Shown: positions 41,549 to 51,182 of the stretch, in pieces
Layout: each line of letters begins with the position of its first letter
How positions within the stretch are numbered: the stretch's first letter is position 1
NCBI GenBank assembly: GCA_946127115.1
Contig: CAMGYI010000001.1
Coordinates: 912,857-976,856, forward strand
Origin: an uncultured Chlamydia sp.
GTDB lineage: Bacteria; Chlamydiota; Chlamydiia; Chlamydiales; Simkaniaceae
Reading direction: 5' to 3'
DNA length: 64,000 bases
Program-made: the position numbers and the translations under genes
The notes under the pieces: generated by a model
What the model was told of the DNA's origin: nothing
The model's database searches: none
What the model saw: the letters and a program-made list of their open reading frames with translations, nothing else

Positions 41549-42171
41549 TCAAAACTGAGTTCTTGAAAGGATGATACAATCCCATCCAAAAGCCCAAAAT
41601 CCTTTGCTTCATCAGCACTCATCCAGGTATCACGATCGATTGTTTTCTCGATTAAGTCGGTATCCTTTCCTGTTGCCTTTGCGTAAACATGAACAATTTG
41701 CTTACGAGTTTTGATAATTTCTTTTGCTTGGATTTCCAAATCTGTCGCTTGCCCTTGAATCACCCCTGGTATGAGAGGCTGGTGAATCATAATGCGAGCA
41801 TTTTTGGTCGCAAATCGCTTCCCTGGAGCCGCTGCCAAACTTAAGACAGAACCCATTGAAGCTGCAAGCCCCGTCACCACAGTTGTGATTGGCGATGTAA
41901 TCATGTGCATCTGATCCCAAATTGCAAATCCAGAGTCAACAGATCCTCCAGGAGAATTGATCACAAAAAGGATAGGCTCTTGAGGAGCTGTGTGTTCTAG
42001 ATACCAAAGTTTTCGGATCACATCCTTTGCACTTTGGTCAGTAACAGAAGTGGAAAAAAAGATCCTCCGCTTTTTAAGGAGAATCTCTTCGATCTTTGCA
42101 TCAAATGGTTTAGAAGATTCTTTTTCGTCTTCGTCATCTTCTAATTGAATGGGATTGAATTGGGTCGTCAC
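41545..42171 (-). CDS. clpP: ClpP paralog (second ClpP in window)
   Basis: [58 protein letters not shown]. Confidence 0.96.
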
Positions 42172-42185
42172 TTTTCTATCCTTTG

Positions 42186-43691
42186 TTATACCGTTAACTT
42201 TTGTACTTCATCCAAGACAGAAAGCTCGGGATAAAGGGGGAATCCTTCCAGGAGAAGGGTTACTCCCTGCTTCACTTTTTCGAGGCAAGGCCCATTGATA
42301 TTCACCTTTGCTTTGCTCGGTTTCCCAGTGCGTTCTACTATCCTTGCTTTTGTTGCTTCTAACAGATCTACCATTAAATCGGCAATCAGTCTCATCTCTT
42401 CTTCCTTCAGTCCGCGCGATGTTAGTGCTGCCATCCCCAAACGAACTCCAGATGTATACCATGCCCCATTGGCATCATTGGGAATTGTATTCCGGTTTGC
42501 GGTCATGTTTGCCTGAGTCATTGCCGTTTCTGCTTGCCGCCCTGTCAGTCCAAAGCTCTCCATGACATCAACAACAACTAAGTGATTATCGGTTCCTCCA
42601 GTGAAAAGCTTTGCTCCCCGTGAAACCAATTGATCCGCCACCGCCTGAGAGTTTAAAATGACTTGCTTAGCATACACCTGAAATGCGGGCATATTCGCTT
42701 CTCTAAAAGCTACTGCTTTTGCAGCTATAACATGAGGAAGTGGTCCTCCAAGCACAAGAGGACACCCCTTATCAATGACTTCTCGAAACTCTTCTTTGCA
42801 AAGAATCAATCCGCCACGGGGGCCGCGAAGCGTCTTATGGGTTGTCGAGGTGATAATATCAGCATATGGAACAGGGTCAAACTCCCCAGTAAGGGCCTTT
42901 CCTGCAACAAGACCAGCAAAATGGGCCATATCGACCATGAAAACAGCACCGCATTTATTCGCAATCTTTTGCATCTTTGCGAAGTTAACGAGTCTTGGAT
43001 ACGCCGAATAACCGGCAATTAAAATTGTCGGCTTTTCGCGCATCGCTTGCTCTTCGATAGCTTCGTAATCCATGAGCTCTGTTTCTGGATCGACACCGTA
43101 GGAGATTGCCTGCATCATCTTTGATGAAACGTTATGCTTAAATCCATGAGTCAAATGCCCCCCTGAATCTAGAGCAAGCCCCATCATTTTCTGCTGAAGC
43201 ATAAGCATCCTTATCCGTTCATATTCCTCAGAAGAAAGCTCATCAAGGCTCTTCTTTCCAAGCTTTTCGACTTCCTTGTTTTGAACGCAGTGAACAAGGA
43301 TCGCCCAAAACGCAACTAAGTTAGCATCTGCTCCGGAGTGAGGCTGCACGTAAGCATGCTCCGCACCAAAGAGCTTTTTAACCTCTTCAACAGCCAAAGC
43401 CTCAATCTTATCTACATTATCACATCCCGCATAAAACCGATGGTAAGGGTACCCCTCACTGTATTTATCGGTTAGAAGATTTCCCATGGCTAGCTGTGTT
43501 GCCAAAGAAGAATAGTTTTCTGATGCAATCAACTTCAAGTGCGTTCTCTGATCTTGAAGCTCCTTAATAATCCCAAAGGCAACTTCAGGACTTTCTTTCT
43601 GGATATGGTCAAGAGCCGCCAGGTAGGCAATGGCTGCCGAGTTTCTCTCCGACTCGGAGTTCTTCTCAAAGTAACGTTTCAAATAGGACAT
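42186..43691 (-). CDS. glyA: Serine hydroxymethyltransferase
   Basis: [56 protein letters not shown]. Confidence 0.97.
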   Translation of the reverse strand: MSYLKRYFEKNSESERNSAAIAYLAALDHIQKESPEVAFGIIKELQDQRTHLKLIASENYSSLATQLAMGNLLTDKYSEGYPYHRFYAGCDNVDKIEALAVEEVKKLFGAEHAYVQPHSGADANLVAFWAILVHCVQNKEVEKLGKKSLDELSSEEYERIRMLMLQQKMMGLALDSGGHLTHGFKHNVSSKMMQAISYGVDPETELMDYEAIEEQAMREKPTILIAGYSAYPRLVNFAKMQKIANKCGAVFMVDMAHFAGLVAGKALTGEFDPVPYADIITSTTHKTLRGPRGGLILCKEEFREVIDKGCPLVLGGPLPHVIAAKAVAFREANMPAFQVYAKQVILNSQAVADQLVSRGAKLFTGGTDNHLVVVDVMESFGLTGRQAETAMTQANMTANRNTIPNDANGAWYTSGVRLGMAALTSRGLKEEEMRLIADLMVDLLEATKARIVERTGKPSKAKVNINGPCLEKVKQGVTLLLEGFPLYPELSVLDEVQKLTV

Positions 43692-44049
43692 AGGGACATC
43701 TCTCCATCAGGTTCAACCTCCCAATATGCCACATTCCCATTAAACTCGCAATCAGAGCTCTATATCCACCCCGAAGATTTCTGGTTCTGGTGCAAACTTT
43801 CCCCATCCAGTCCAAATGCGCCAGACGCTCTCTTCTTTCTGAGAATCTAGGCGACTATTCCGAACACTTTTCCTATAAATATTTTTTTTTAACGCAATAT
43901 CTTTAAGCCCTGCATTATCGACTTGTGTCTTCCTTGACATGCGCACAAATTCATAACTGTGCTTCCCCCAAAAAAGTAGACAGTTATGATGTAAACTCTT
44001 CAAAACATTGAGGGAAGGGGGAAATTCTGGTTGTACATTTTTGATCCTT

Positions 44050-44240
44050 CCTAAAAGGCATACTGAGAAAGTTTATGATCTTTCACTAGATGAAATTCAC
44101 AATATTAGTGTCATAAGAAAGGCTCTTGTTGAGGTGCTTAAGAGGGTCACATCCAGACCATGAAGTGATTATTTATACCCAAGATGACCCTACCAGTGCC
44201 TACCTGCTTTCGTTGGATTCAGTTCCAAAGAACCAGCCTT
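44050..44240 (+). pseudogene. Possible HIT/GalT-like fragment, frameshifted
   Basis: ILPKRHTEKVYDLSLDEIHNISVIRKALVEVLKRVTSRP*, with HPDHEVIIYTQDDPTSAYLLSLDSV in a neighbouring frame. Confidence 0.35.
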
Positions 44241-44259
44241 TCAATTGTATAGTTAAATG

Positions 44260-44328
44260 TATACTCAAACAAACTCAAAAATTGGTTTTGGGCAACGTGA
44301 AAGCTATTTTTAAGTTTGTTTGAGTATA
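44260..44328. repeat. Palindromic dispersed element, copy 2
   Basis: TATACTCAAACAAACTCAAAAATTGG ... GCTATTTTTAAGTTTGTTTGAGTATA, imperfect inverted repeat. Confidence 0.85.
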
Positions 44329-44335
44329 AGTTCTG

Positions 44336-44863
44336 TTGATTTTTTCTCTAAGGTGGGATAAGACCAGGAAGATGTATACAAAAAAGCAAAAGATAGAAGT
44401 CTATATCAGTTTCTTTCTGGCTGTCTTTTCCATAGAGATTTTTCAGATTTTTGTTGCTCACAAAGGAATCTTGAAAATTTATGAATCGGGGCAAGAACTG
44501 CCTTGGACTTTCCCTCTTCACGTACTTCTCCCCCTCTGGACTGCCCTCTACAGCTGTATGGCTATTGCGGGAGCCATAGTCTACATCAAAAGAGCCTCTT
44601 ACATTCGGAGTTTTGCTCTTGTTGCATGGATCATCCAATTGGGGTTAAATATGCTTTGGCCCATTTGCTTCTACTATGTTCCGATTCAAATCGCTTCCCC
44701 AATCTCAATCACCGTTCTTTTCATGACGTTGATTATTTTTATGTTTTATGGTTTTTTGCTCGAGAGAAAAGTTTTCTTTATTTCTCTCCCTTTCTTCTTC
44801 ATGGTTGCCTATAAAATGACCTTTATTTGGATCTTTTACATTCTTAATATTAACCTACTTTGA
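44336..44863 (+). CDS. TspO/MBR-like membrane protein (divergent)
   Basis: LPLWTALYSCMAIAGAIVYIKR...LVAWIIQLGLNMLWPICFYYVPIQIASP...F..MVAYKMTFIWIFYILNINLL follows the TspO five-TM pattern WTVLYxxMGIA...QLxLNxxWSxxFF...PYxxWxxFAxxLN. Confidence 0.55.
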   Translation: MIFSLRWDKTRKMYTKKQKIEVYISFFLAVFSIEIFQIFVAHKGILKIYESGQELPWTFPLHVLLPLWTALYSCMAIAGAIVYIKRASYIRSFALVAWIIQLGLNMLWPICFYYVPIQIASPISITVLFMTLIIFMFYGFLLERKVFFISLPFFFMVAYKMTFIWIFYILNINLL

Positions 44864-46034
44864 CACAACTATTTAATGACACTCCTCTGAGGTAGTTGCC
44901 CATACAAGTCACATGAGGATAATGCTCTTTAAGATGCGCCTTAAAAACATCAACCCTTTCGAGATGACCCACACCATATTGAGGAACGGCATGAGGGTAT
45001 GTTTTGACATGCACTGCTGAAGGAGAAGATTCGATTCTTAGATGTCTCTTGAGTGCGGAAAGAGCTTCTTCTCTCCCCCCCTCTCTAAGCATAACGGTAA
45101 GGCGGGTTTCCATGGCTTGATTTTGGCTTGGAAAGATCGAGGAATCAAAAACAACTCCTAAAATTGTTTCGTTTTCTTTGGAGGGGACGAGATATCCAAA
45201 TCCTTTTGGGGTAAGACCTTTTTCTTTAAAAGCAAAATTAACAACAGTTAAGGGAACGGAGGGGAGTGATTTGAAAAAGGTTTCAACTACCGTGTCTTCT
45301 TTAAAAAAGGAGGGGACAGCCGGAGCTGAAACGGCAAGGATTGTTCTTTCTTTAGGCAAAATCTCTAGTGGAGTATTAAGATAGATGTCTCCTCGTCCCT
45401 TTTCAACCAGTCGATCGATAAGAGTTTGGAGCCCGCCCTTTAGAGTAAAGAGTCCTTTTGATTTCTTCTCTTTTTTTTGTTTAAAAAATGCGCGCGTAAG
45501 CGATCCATATTTCTGTTCCATTGCTTTAAGCTCGGGGAAGCATGCGGAAATCGAAAGGTGATGAATATCTCCTGCAAAAATCCCAAGAGTTAAAGGATCA
45601 AACAACATTTCGGCTGCAAATTTCCCAAGACGCCTCTCAGCAAAAGATGCGATTGACTCATCGCCTCCTGCCCAAGGATAAGGCTGACGCCACTCTTTAA
45701 GAAGTGCTGGAATAAGCCTAGGAATAAGAGAGGAAAGGGGACGGAGTTTTTGATCAACCCAAAGGTAGCGTTTTCTTGAATCTTTACTTGAGTGAATAAT
45801 TTGGGACTGGAGATCGAGCTCCTCAATAAGCTGAAGGAGCTCGCCACTACGTGATGCTTTAATCGTTCGAGGTCCCCTCTCAAAAAAGTAAGGATCGGGA
45901 GATGATTCAATGCACCCTCCAAGACGTCCACTCTTTTCATAAAGGACAATTTTGGCCTCCGGGAACCGCCTTGAAAACCTATAGCGTGCAGCAAGACCAG
46001 AAATTCCTCCACCAGCAATCACAATCTTTCCCAT
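44850..46034 (-). CDS. hemG: Protoporphyrinogen oxidase
   Basis: FAD-binding IVIAGGGISGLAARYRF, YEKSGRLGGCIES, ERGPRTI, GNYLRGVSLNSCV; chlamydial naming follows CT745. Confidence 0.88.
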   Translation of the reverse strand: MGKIVIAGGGISGLAARYRFSRRFPEAKIVLYEKSGRLGGCIESSPDPYFFERGPRTIKASRSGELLQLIEELDLQSQIIHSSKDSRKRYLWVDQKLRPLSSLIPRLIPALLKEWRQPYPWAGGDESIASFAERRLGKFAAEMLFDPLTLGIFAGDIHHLSISACFPELKAMEQKYGSLTRAFFKQKKEKKSKGLFTLKGGLQTLIDRLVEKGRGDIYLNTPLEILPKERTILAVSAPAVPSFFKEDTVVETFFKSLPSVPLTVVNFAFKEKGLTPKGFGYLVPSKENETILGVVFDSSIFPSQNQAMETRLTVMLREGGREEALSALKRHLRIESSPSAVHVKTYPHAVPQYGVGHLERVDVFKAHLKEHYPHVTCMGNYLRGVSLNSCVKVG

Positions 46035-46155
46035 GACATTCGTCCTTTGTTTAGAGTGAGACTAGCACAAGAACAAGTTTTAAAGAGAGCTTTTTACAAA
46101 AACTTAAGACCTACCACGTCTTACCTATATAGTCTAGACTCCTAGCTTCTTTCCC

Positions 46156-46324
46156 TCTAGATAATGTCGTCACGAGTCGATCGACCCTTAAGTAATCCCT
46201 GAGAAAAGTTCCATCGTTACCCGCATTCAAAGTGCCCAATTTGGACCTCCCTCATTCGGATGCCTTAAGGTTTTCTCCCAAAAGCCCCTTCTTTATCGAC
46301 TGACTCGTGACGGCACTATCTAGA
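46156..46324. mobile_element. MITE-like element with 29-bp terminal inverted repeats
   Basis: TCTAGATAATGTCGTCACGAGTCGATCGA versus inverted TCTAGATAGTGCCGTCACGAGTCAGTCGA, 25/29 matches by eye. Confidence 0.7.
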
Positions 46325-46501
46325 AAAGTCACCGCCCTAAAGGCAAGGGACTCTTACTTAAAGTTCTATTCTTTAGATTCAAGGGCACTTCTTCAAGCCT
46401 GTGCAGCAAGATAAGTAGCATTTTGGGGTTAAGAGACATTCTTACCTCAACAATGGGGGGAACTTACGCCAAGAACTCTCTCAAAAAACTTTCTATCACT
46501 C

Positions 46502-47005
46502 CTAGGGGTTTAGCCCTAAACTATGATGGTATATGCTATATCGACCTGCAATCATAGGAGGAATAGGGGAGTAGGTATTACAAAAAGCACCAAGACGAGA
46601 GAATATAAAAAACCTTGCAACACGGATCAAAAAACAGTCTTTCAATTTTGATAGGACGCAGCAAACTTTTGTATAACATGTCGAGCAATGGCATTTATCT
46701 TTGATAACTTTTTCTACTGGGATCGTTATAGAGGAATCAATTTTCACCTCAACATCTTCCTGATTTTTACTAACCAGAGCATTTGCGATAGAAATATGGA
46801 CCAACCTACCAACAAGTTCTACGTCTTCAAAAACATGTGCTTGGTCGATTTTGTCTCGACATAGCTGACATTCTCGGATATGCTCGGGAACTAACCTAGA
46901 TACGTGATTTTCTGGAGCGTAGAGGTCGGTACCAGGGGGAGCGCTGGAAAGAGTGTCGCACAAAAAATCGCGCCCAGCTTGTGCTAACTTGTTTGCAGGA
47001 ATCAT
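46502..47005 (-). CDS. Cys-rich hypothetical protein with HxxxCxxC motif
   Basis: EHIRECQLCRDK (ZAS-like) and CHCSTCYTKVCC cluster, 167 aa. Confidence 0.6.
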   Translation of the reverse strand: MIPANKLAQAGRDFLCDTLSSAPPGTDLYAPENHVSRLVPEHIRECQLCRDKIDQAHVFEDVELVGRLVHISIANALVSKNQEDVEVKIDSSITIPVEKVIKDKCHCSTCYTKVCCVLSKLKDCFLIRVARFFIFSRLGAFCNTYSPIPPMIAGRYSIYHHSLGLNP

Positions 47006-47442
47006 TACACACCTATAATTTAGTTTCTAATTATCAGCGATCGTAAACTAGAAGTAAGATTTTCGTCAAATAAATTCTGTACCGATTCAACTGCAAATAT
47101 GACAGCTACACCTTGCCAACTCTAATGACGGACTTTTCTCTTTTTTAAGAAATTGATAGAGGTCTGATGCTAAAATCCATAAATCTGCGAAAAAAACCTT
47201 TCCAAGGGTTTCTTATCTCAAATAGATAAGCTCGCATATCACTCCCTACTCTATAGAAGTGATTAGTTCTTCATAAAGTTTATATATAATTATCACGAAC
47301 CTAACATGGACTCTCTTAATTTTTATGGTTAACTTTCTCCTACATCTGATCCAAAAGAAACTATTTGACCAACAAACTATCCGCATATTACCATGCAGCG
47401 CTTTATAAACCTTCTTCAAGTTTTTAAAAGAAGTCGACAAAA

Positions 47443-50268
47443 ATGGTTATTTTTTTGCTAAGAAAATTTTCTCTCTTGGTTATTCTCATAAGCACAGGCT
47501 TCTTAAGTACGGCTCGTGCCTCCTATGATTACCATGTAGTGATCGATGGAGGAGGTTCTTCTTCAACACTTCAAGTCCTTGATCCTTCAGGCAATTTATT
47601 GCAGCTAAAAAAGACAGAAGGTAGAAAAAGCAATGAAATGATTGGGGGGTGTGCCAATATCAATACGGTAGGGCTAAAGGGATTCGTTGCTGTTCTCCAT
47701 GAACTTTTCGACAACCTAATGGTTGGAGAAGTTGATCCCCTTCCCTTTGAGCGAATAATTCCTCACTCTACATTGACTTTAGGGTTAGCTGGAATGGGGT
47801 TAAAGGAAGCGCAACAAAAAGTTGGAGAAATTCTCGAAAGTTTTGGATTCTCCAAAGACCAGCTAAATTTATATACCGATGTGGGTTTAGCTCTTAAACT
47901 TGTCAAGAATTCTGGGGGAGTGCTCATATCCGGCACAGGATCCATCTGCTTTGCAAAAGAACAAGATAAAATCTTTCGCTGTGGAGGCTTGGGCCGAGTT
48001 CTAGGCGATCAAGGAAGTGGTTACCAAATAGGACTTAAATCCATCCAATGTTCTCTGGAACAAGAATATGGCTGGGGGTTAGAAACTGCAGTTTACGAAA
48101 GAATCAAGGATTTCTTTGATTGTGAATTACTAGGTTCGATAATAGGGCCTATTCAAAGAGGAGAGATCGATCCAAAAACAATCGCCTCTATCACACCTTG
48201 GGTCTTTGAAGCTGCCTATAAAGGCGATTTTGTTTGCTCCCAAATCCTTGATCACGCAGCCTATGATTTGGGAACCATCGCAGCCCATGCGTTAAAAAAT
48301 CTGGAGGAGACAAATCCGATTGTTTACCTAATCGGAGGGGTTTTTAAAAACGAACATTCAGACTCCTTTATCAAAAAAATTGCTAAGTCCTCCCCTATTC
48401 AAGAGCTTGGGAAACAACCCATCTTCGTGAATATTTCTGAGATAAACTACGTCGCAGAGGTAGTCCGTGAAAAACGTTTAGCATCTCAAGATCCTGATGC
48501 CCTCCTCAACTCTCTCCCTTTTGTCAAAGGAGAGTTTCAATCCTTTTCACAAGCCTATGGGTTGGCGAATCTGACCACTGAGATGGTAAATAAAAAAACG
48601 CAAATGCTCAGTGAGACTTTCCAAGGCTGCAAAACTGATGCTATTGATCTTTTGCACCAGGTTGACTCTGAAATGGCTCAAGGAACCCATGTGTTTCTCC
48701 AAAGCAATGGCCAATCTTTTTCCAATGCTCTTTATCAATCCCTAGCAGATGGGGGAAGGCTCTTTTTTATTGGAGCAGGGTCTAGTGGAAGAGTTGCTAG
48801 CGACCTGGAAACTAAATGGAATGCATGGGAGGGCCTAGACTCTTGTTATAAACACAAAGTCATAGGCATGATTGCAGGAGGACCTAGAGCTCTAATCCAG
48901 GAAAAAGCAGGATTTGAAGACTCTGAAATAGCAGGTGCTGAATCTTTAAGCACCTCTGAAGTAGGCCCAAAAGACGTGGTCGTACTAATTTCCGCCAGTG
49001 CCTCTGCAAAATTTAATATTGGGGCCGGCAGGTTCGCTTCAAGTAAAGGAGCCTCTGTCTTTTATTTTTACAATACTCAATGCATTCCTTCTTATGCAAA
49101 ACAATTCATGACCGAACAAGGAGTTAAACCCTTGCTTTTAGACGTAGGGGCTCAATCAATTGCGGGATCTACAAGACTGCAATCAGCCTCCATTGCTAAG
49201 CTCTGCCTTGGCATTTGTCTCTCTGATGTCGCTAAACGGCTAGGCAGTGGTCAAAATCACACAGTTTCTCCACTTGGTCTCTATCAAACAGCCCATAATG
49301 GCCTACCCAACCATTTCCACGAAATTGCACATTTGGTTGAGTTAGAGCTTGAAGTATTTCAATCTCCTTCAGCTAATTTCTACCGGAATAGAGATGAAAT
49401 GAATCAAGGTTATGTGACCTTTATTTGCTCTAAAGGTGCGATGAGAGAAGTGATGTTTGATTGTGTTGAAATGAGCCCAACCTTTTCGTTAACCCCCGTT
49501 TGTTCTTTGTCTGATACGGACAAAAAACGCGCAGAACTCCGTGCCTACCAACTTTCGTATTCAGGTAGCACCAATCGAGAAACTTGGGAAGAGCTCTTAA
49601 ATAGACCCTTAAATGAAAACGAACAGAACGTTAAAGATTTTTTGATCAATACAGAAGTTCAGGGAACTGGGTCTTATCAAAGTAGGCCGAAGGGAAAAGG
49701 AAACCTTTTGATCGGAGTCTTAACAGGAACCCCTGACTCAAAAGAGCTGCAAGAATTATCCTCTCAACTCGCTACGAGCGCCGAACAAGGAGGGAAAATA
49801 GGGATCATTGCTGTACTGACTTCAAAAGCCTCAAGTGATTTGATAAAATTAGCAAACAAGTGTGATGCTTCTTTGATCATCGATCAACTAGGAGAAGACT
49901 CCTTAGGCATTTCGGAAACACTTGTTCTCAAAGAGACACTTAATCTGATCTCAAACTGTTCCATGATCGGGATGGATAAGGTTTATGGAAATATAATGAT
50001 TGATCTTGCCCCTTCCAATCAGAAACTGATCAATCGCAGTATTAGAATTGTAAGGGATATTTACAATAAACGACATCCCTACAGCCCCAATTTCACTGAA
50101 GAGCTGCTATATAATATGGTCATCAGGGTTTTTGCCTACAAAAAGCTTATGGAAACCCAGCACGGAATCTACATTCCACCTCCAATTCGTATTGTTCTTG
50201 CGATGATTGAGAACAAGTGTTGTATAAAAGAGGCAATAGAGATTCTAAGGTCACCTTCTTATGAATGA
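47443..50268 (+). CDS. Fusion: signal peptide + BadF/BcrA-type (GlcNAc kinase-like) kinase + MurQ/GCKR-like double SIS module
   Basis: N-terminal hydrophobic signal; VIDGGGSSSTLQV, GTGSICFA, GGLGRVLGDQGSGYQIG; SIS RLFFIGAGSSGRVASDLE, IAGGPRALI, SIAGSTRLQSASIAK; second SIS region with KVYGNIMIDLAPSNQKLINRSIRIV. Confidence 0.85.
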   Translation: MVIFLLRKFSLLVILISTGFLSTARASYDYHVVIDGGGSSSTLQVLDPSGNLLQLKKTEGRKSNEMIGGCANINTVGLKGFVAVLHELFDNLMVGEVDPLPFERIIPHSTLTLGLAGMGLKEAQQKVGEILESFGFSKDQLNLYTDVGLALKLVKNSGGVLISGTGSICFAKEQDKIFRCGGLGRVLGDQGSGYQIGLKSIQCSLEQEYGWGLETAVYERIKDFFDCELLGSIIGPIQRGEIDPKTIASITPWVFEAAYKGDFVCSQILDHAAYDLGTIAAHALKNLEETNPIVYLIGGVFKNEHSDSFIKKIAKSSPIQELGKQPIFVNISEINYVAEVVREKRLASQDPDALLNSLPFVKGEFQSFSQAYGLANLTTEMVNKKTQMLSETFQGCKTDAIDLLHQVDSEMAQGTHVFLQSNGQSFSNALYQSLADGGRLFFIGAGSSGRVASDLETKWNAWEGLDSCYKHKVIGMIAGGPRALIQEKAGFEDSEIAGAESLSTSEVGPKDVVVLISASASAKFNIGAGRFASSKGASVFYFYNTQCIPSYAKQFMTEQGVKPLLLDVGAQSIAGSTRLQSASIAKLCLGICLSDVAKRLGSGQNHTVSPLGLYQTAHNGLPNHFHEIAHLVELELEVFQSPSANFYRNRDEMNQGYVTFICSKGAMREVMFDCVEMSPTFSLTPVCSLSDTDKKRAELRAYQLSYSGSTNRETWEELLNRPLNENEQNVKDFLINTEVQGTGSYQSRPKGKGNLLIGVLTGTPDSKELQELSSQLATSAEQGGKIGIIAVLTSKASSDLIKLANKCDASLIIDQLGEDSLGISETLVLKETLNLISNCSMIGMDKVYGNIMIDLAPSNQKLINRSIRIVRDIYNKRHPYSPNFTEELLYNMVIRVFAYKKLMETQHGIYIPPPIRIVLAMIENKCCIKEAIEILRSPSYE

Positions 50269-50360
50269 TTGGAATAGAGACATCCCATTATTTTCTTGTC
50301 TTAGATTGAGCTCAATTTATCGTCGAGATAAATTTTTATGAGAAAAGTATCCTAATATTC

Positions 50361-51182
50361 TTGATATTTAATGCATGGAGGTTGCCTGTGTTGGAAATGG
50401 TAGATGAGAGGGAAGAAAAAATTGTTGGTGAGTTGAAAGCTCTTCGAGATGAGATTATTGCGAGTTTTGAAAGCTTCGAGTCTAAGGCACAATTCGAAAG
50501 AAAAAAGTGGGACCATCATAGTGGAGGTGGCGGCGAAATTTCGCTCATTCGAGGAGATGTTTTCGAAAAGGCTGCTGTCAATTGGTCTGGGGTCAAAGGA
50601 ACAAAACTTCCTTTTAATGATGTGGAAGAGCCTTTCTTTGCTACAGGAATCAGTCTGATTACTCACATGAAAAATCCTTTTATGCCTACGGTTCATATGA
50701 ATGTGCGATACATTCGAACCGGTGACAGGTGGTGGTTTGGAGGAGGCTACGACTTGACCCCAATGGGTTTTGACACGCATGAAGACACGGAGCATTTTCA
50801 CGAGGTTGCAAAAGAAACCCTTGGAGAGACACTATACAGTGAATTTTCAAAAAATGCTGCTGATTACTACTACATTAAGCATTGGAAAAAGCAGCGTGGT
50901 GTTGGAGGAATCTTTTTTGACTACCACAACACGGGAGACTTTGAAAAAGACTATGGGATGTGGAAAGAAGTGAGCTCCAATTTTTTAAATGCCATTCTTC
51001 CCATTTATGAAAAACGAAAAGATACTCCATATACTGAAAAAGACAAAGCGGTGCAAAATCAATTGCGCGCCCATTATGTCGAGTTTAATCTTCTCTATGA
51101 TCGTGGAACAAAGTTTGGGTTTTTATCAGGAGGAAATCCGGAAGCAATCTTATGCTCCATGCCCCCCACTGCCACGTGGTGA
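50361..51182 (+). CDS. hemF: Coproporphyrinogen III oxidase, oxygen-dependent
   Basis: PTVHMNVRYIRTGDRWWFGGGYDLTPMG, KKQRGVGGIFFDYHNT, EFNLLYDRGTKFGFLSGGNPEAILCSMPP. Confidence 0.94.
   Translation: MIFNAWRLPVLEMVDEREEKIVGELKALRDEIIASFESFESKAQFERKKWDHHSGGGGEISLIRGDVFEKAAVNWSGVKGTKLPFNDVEEPFFATGISLITHMKNPFMPTVHMNVRYIRTGDRWWFGGGYDLTPMGFDTHEDTEHFHEVAKETLGETLYSEFSKNAADYYYIKHWKKQRGVGGIFFDYHNTGDFEKDYGMWKEVSSNFLNAILPIYEKRKDTPYTEKDKAVQNQLRAHYVEFNLLYDRGTKFGFLSGGNPEAILCSMPPTATW

Noticed and set aside
47246-47440. 64-aa minus ORF upstream of the kinase-SIS fusion
   Set aside because: Short, AT-rich, no motif; likely spurious.
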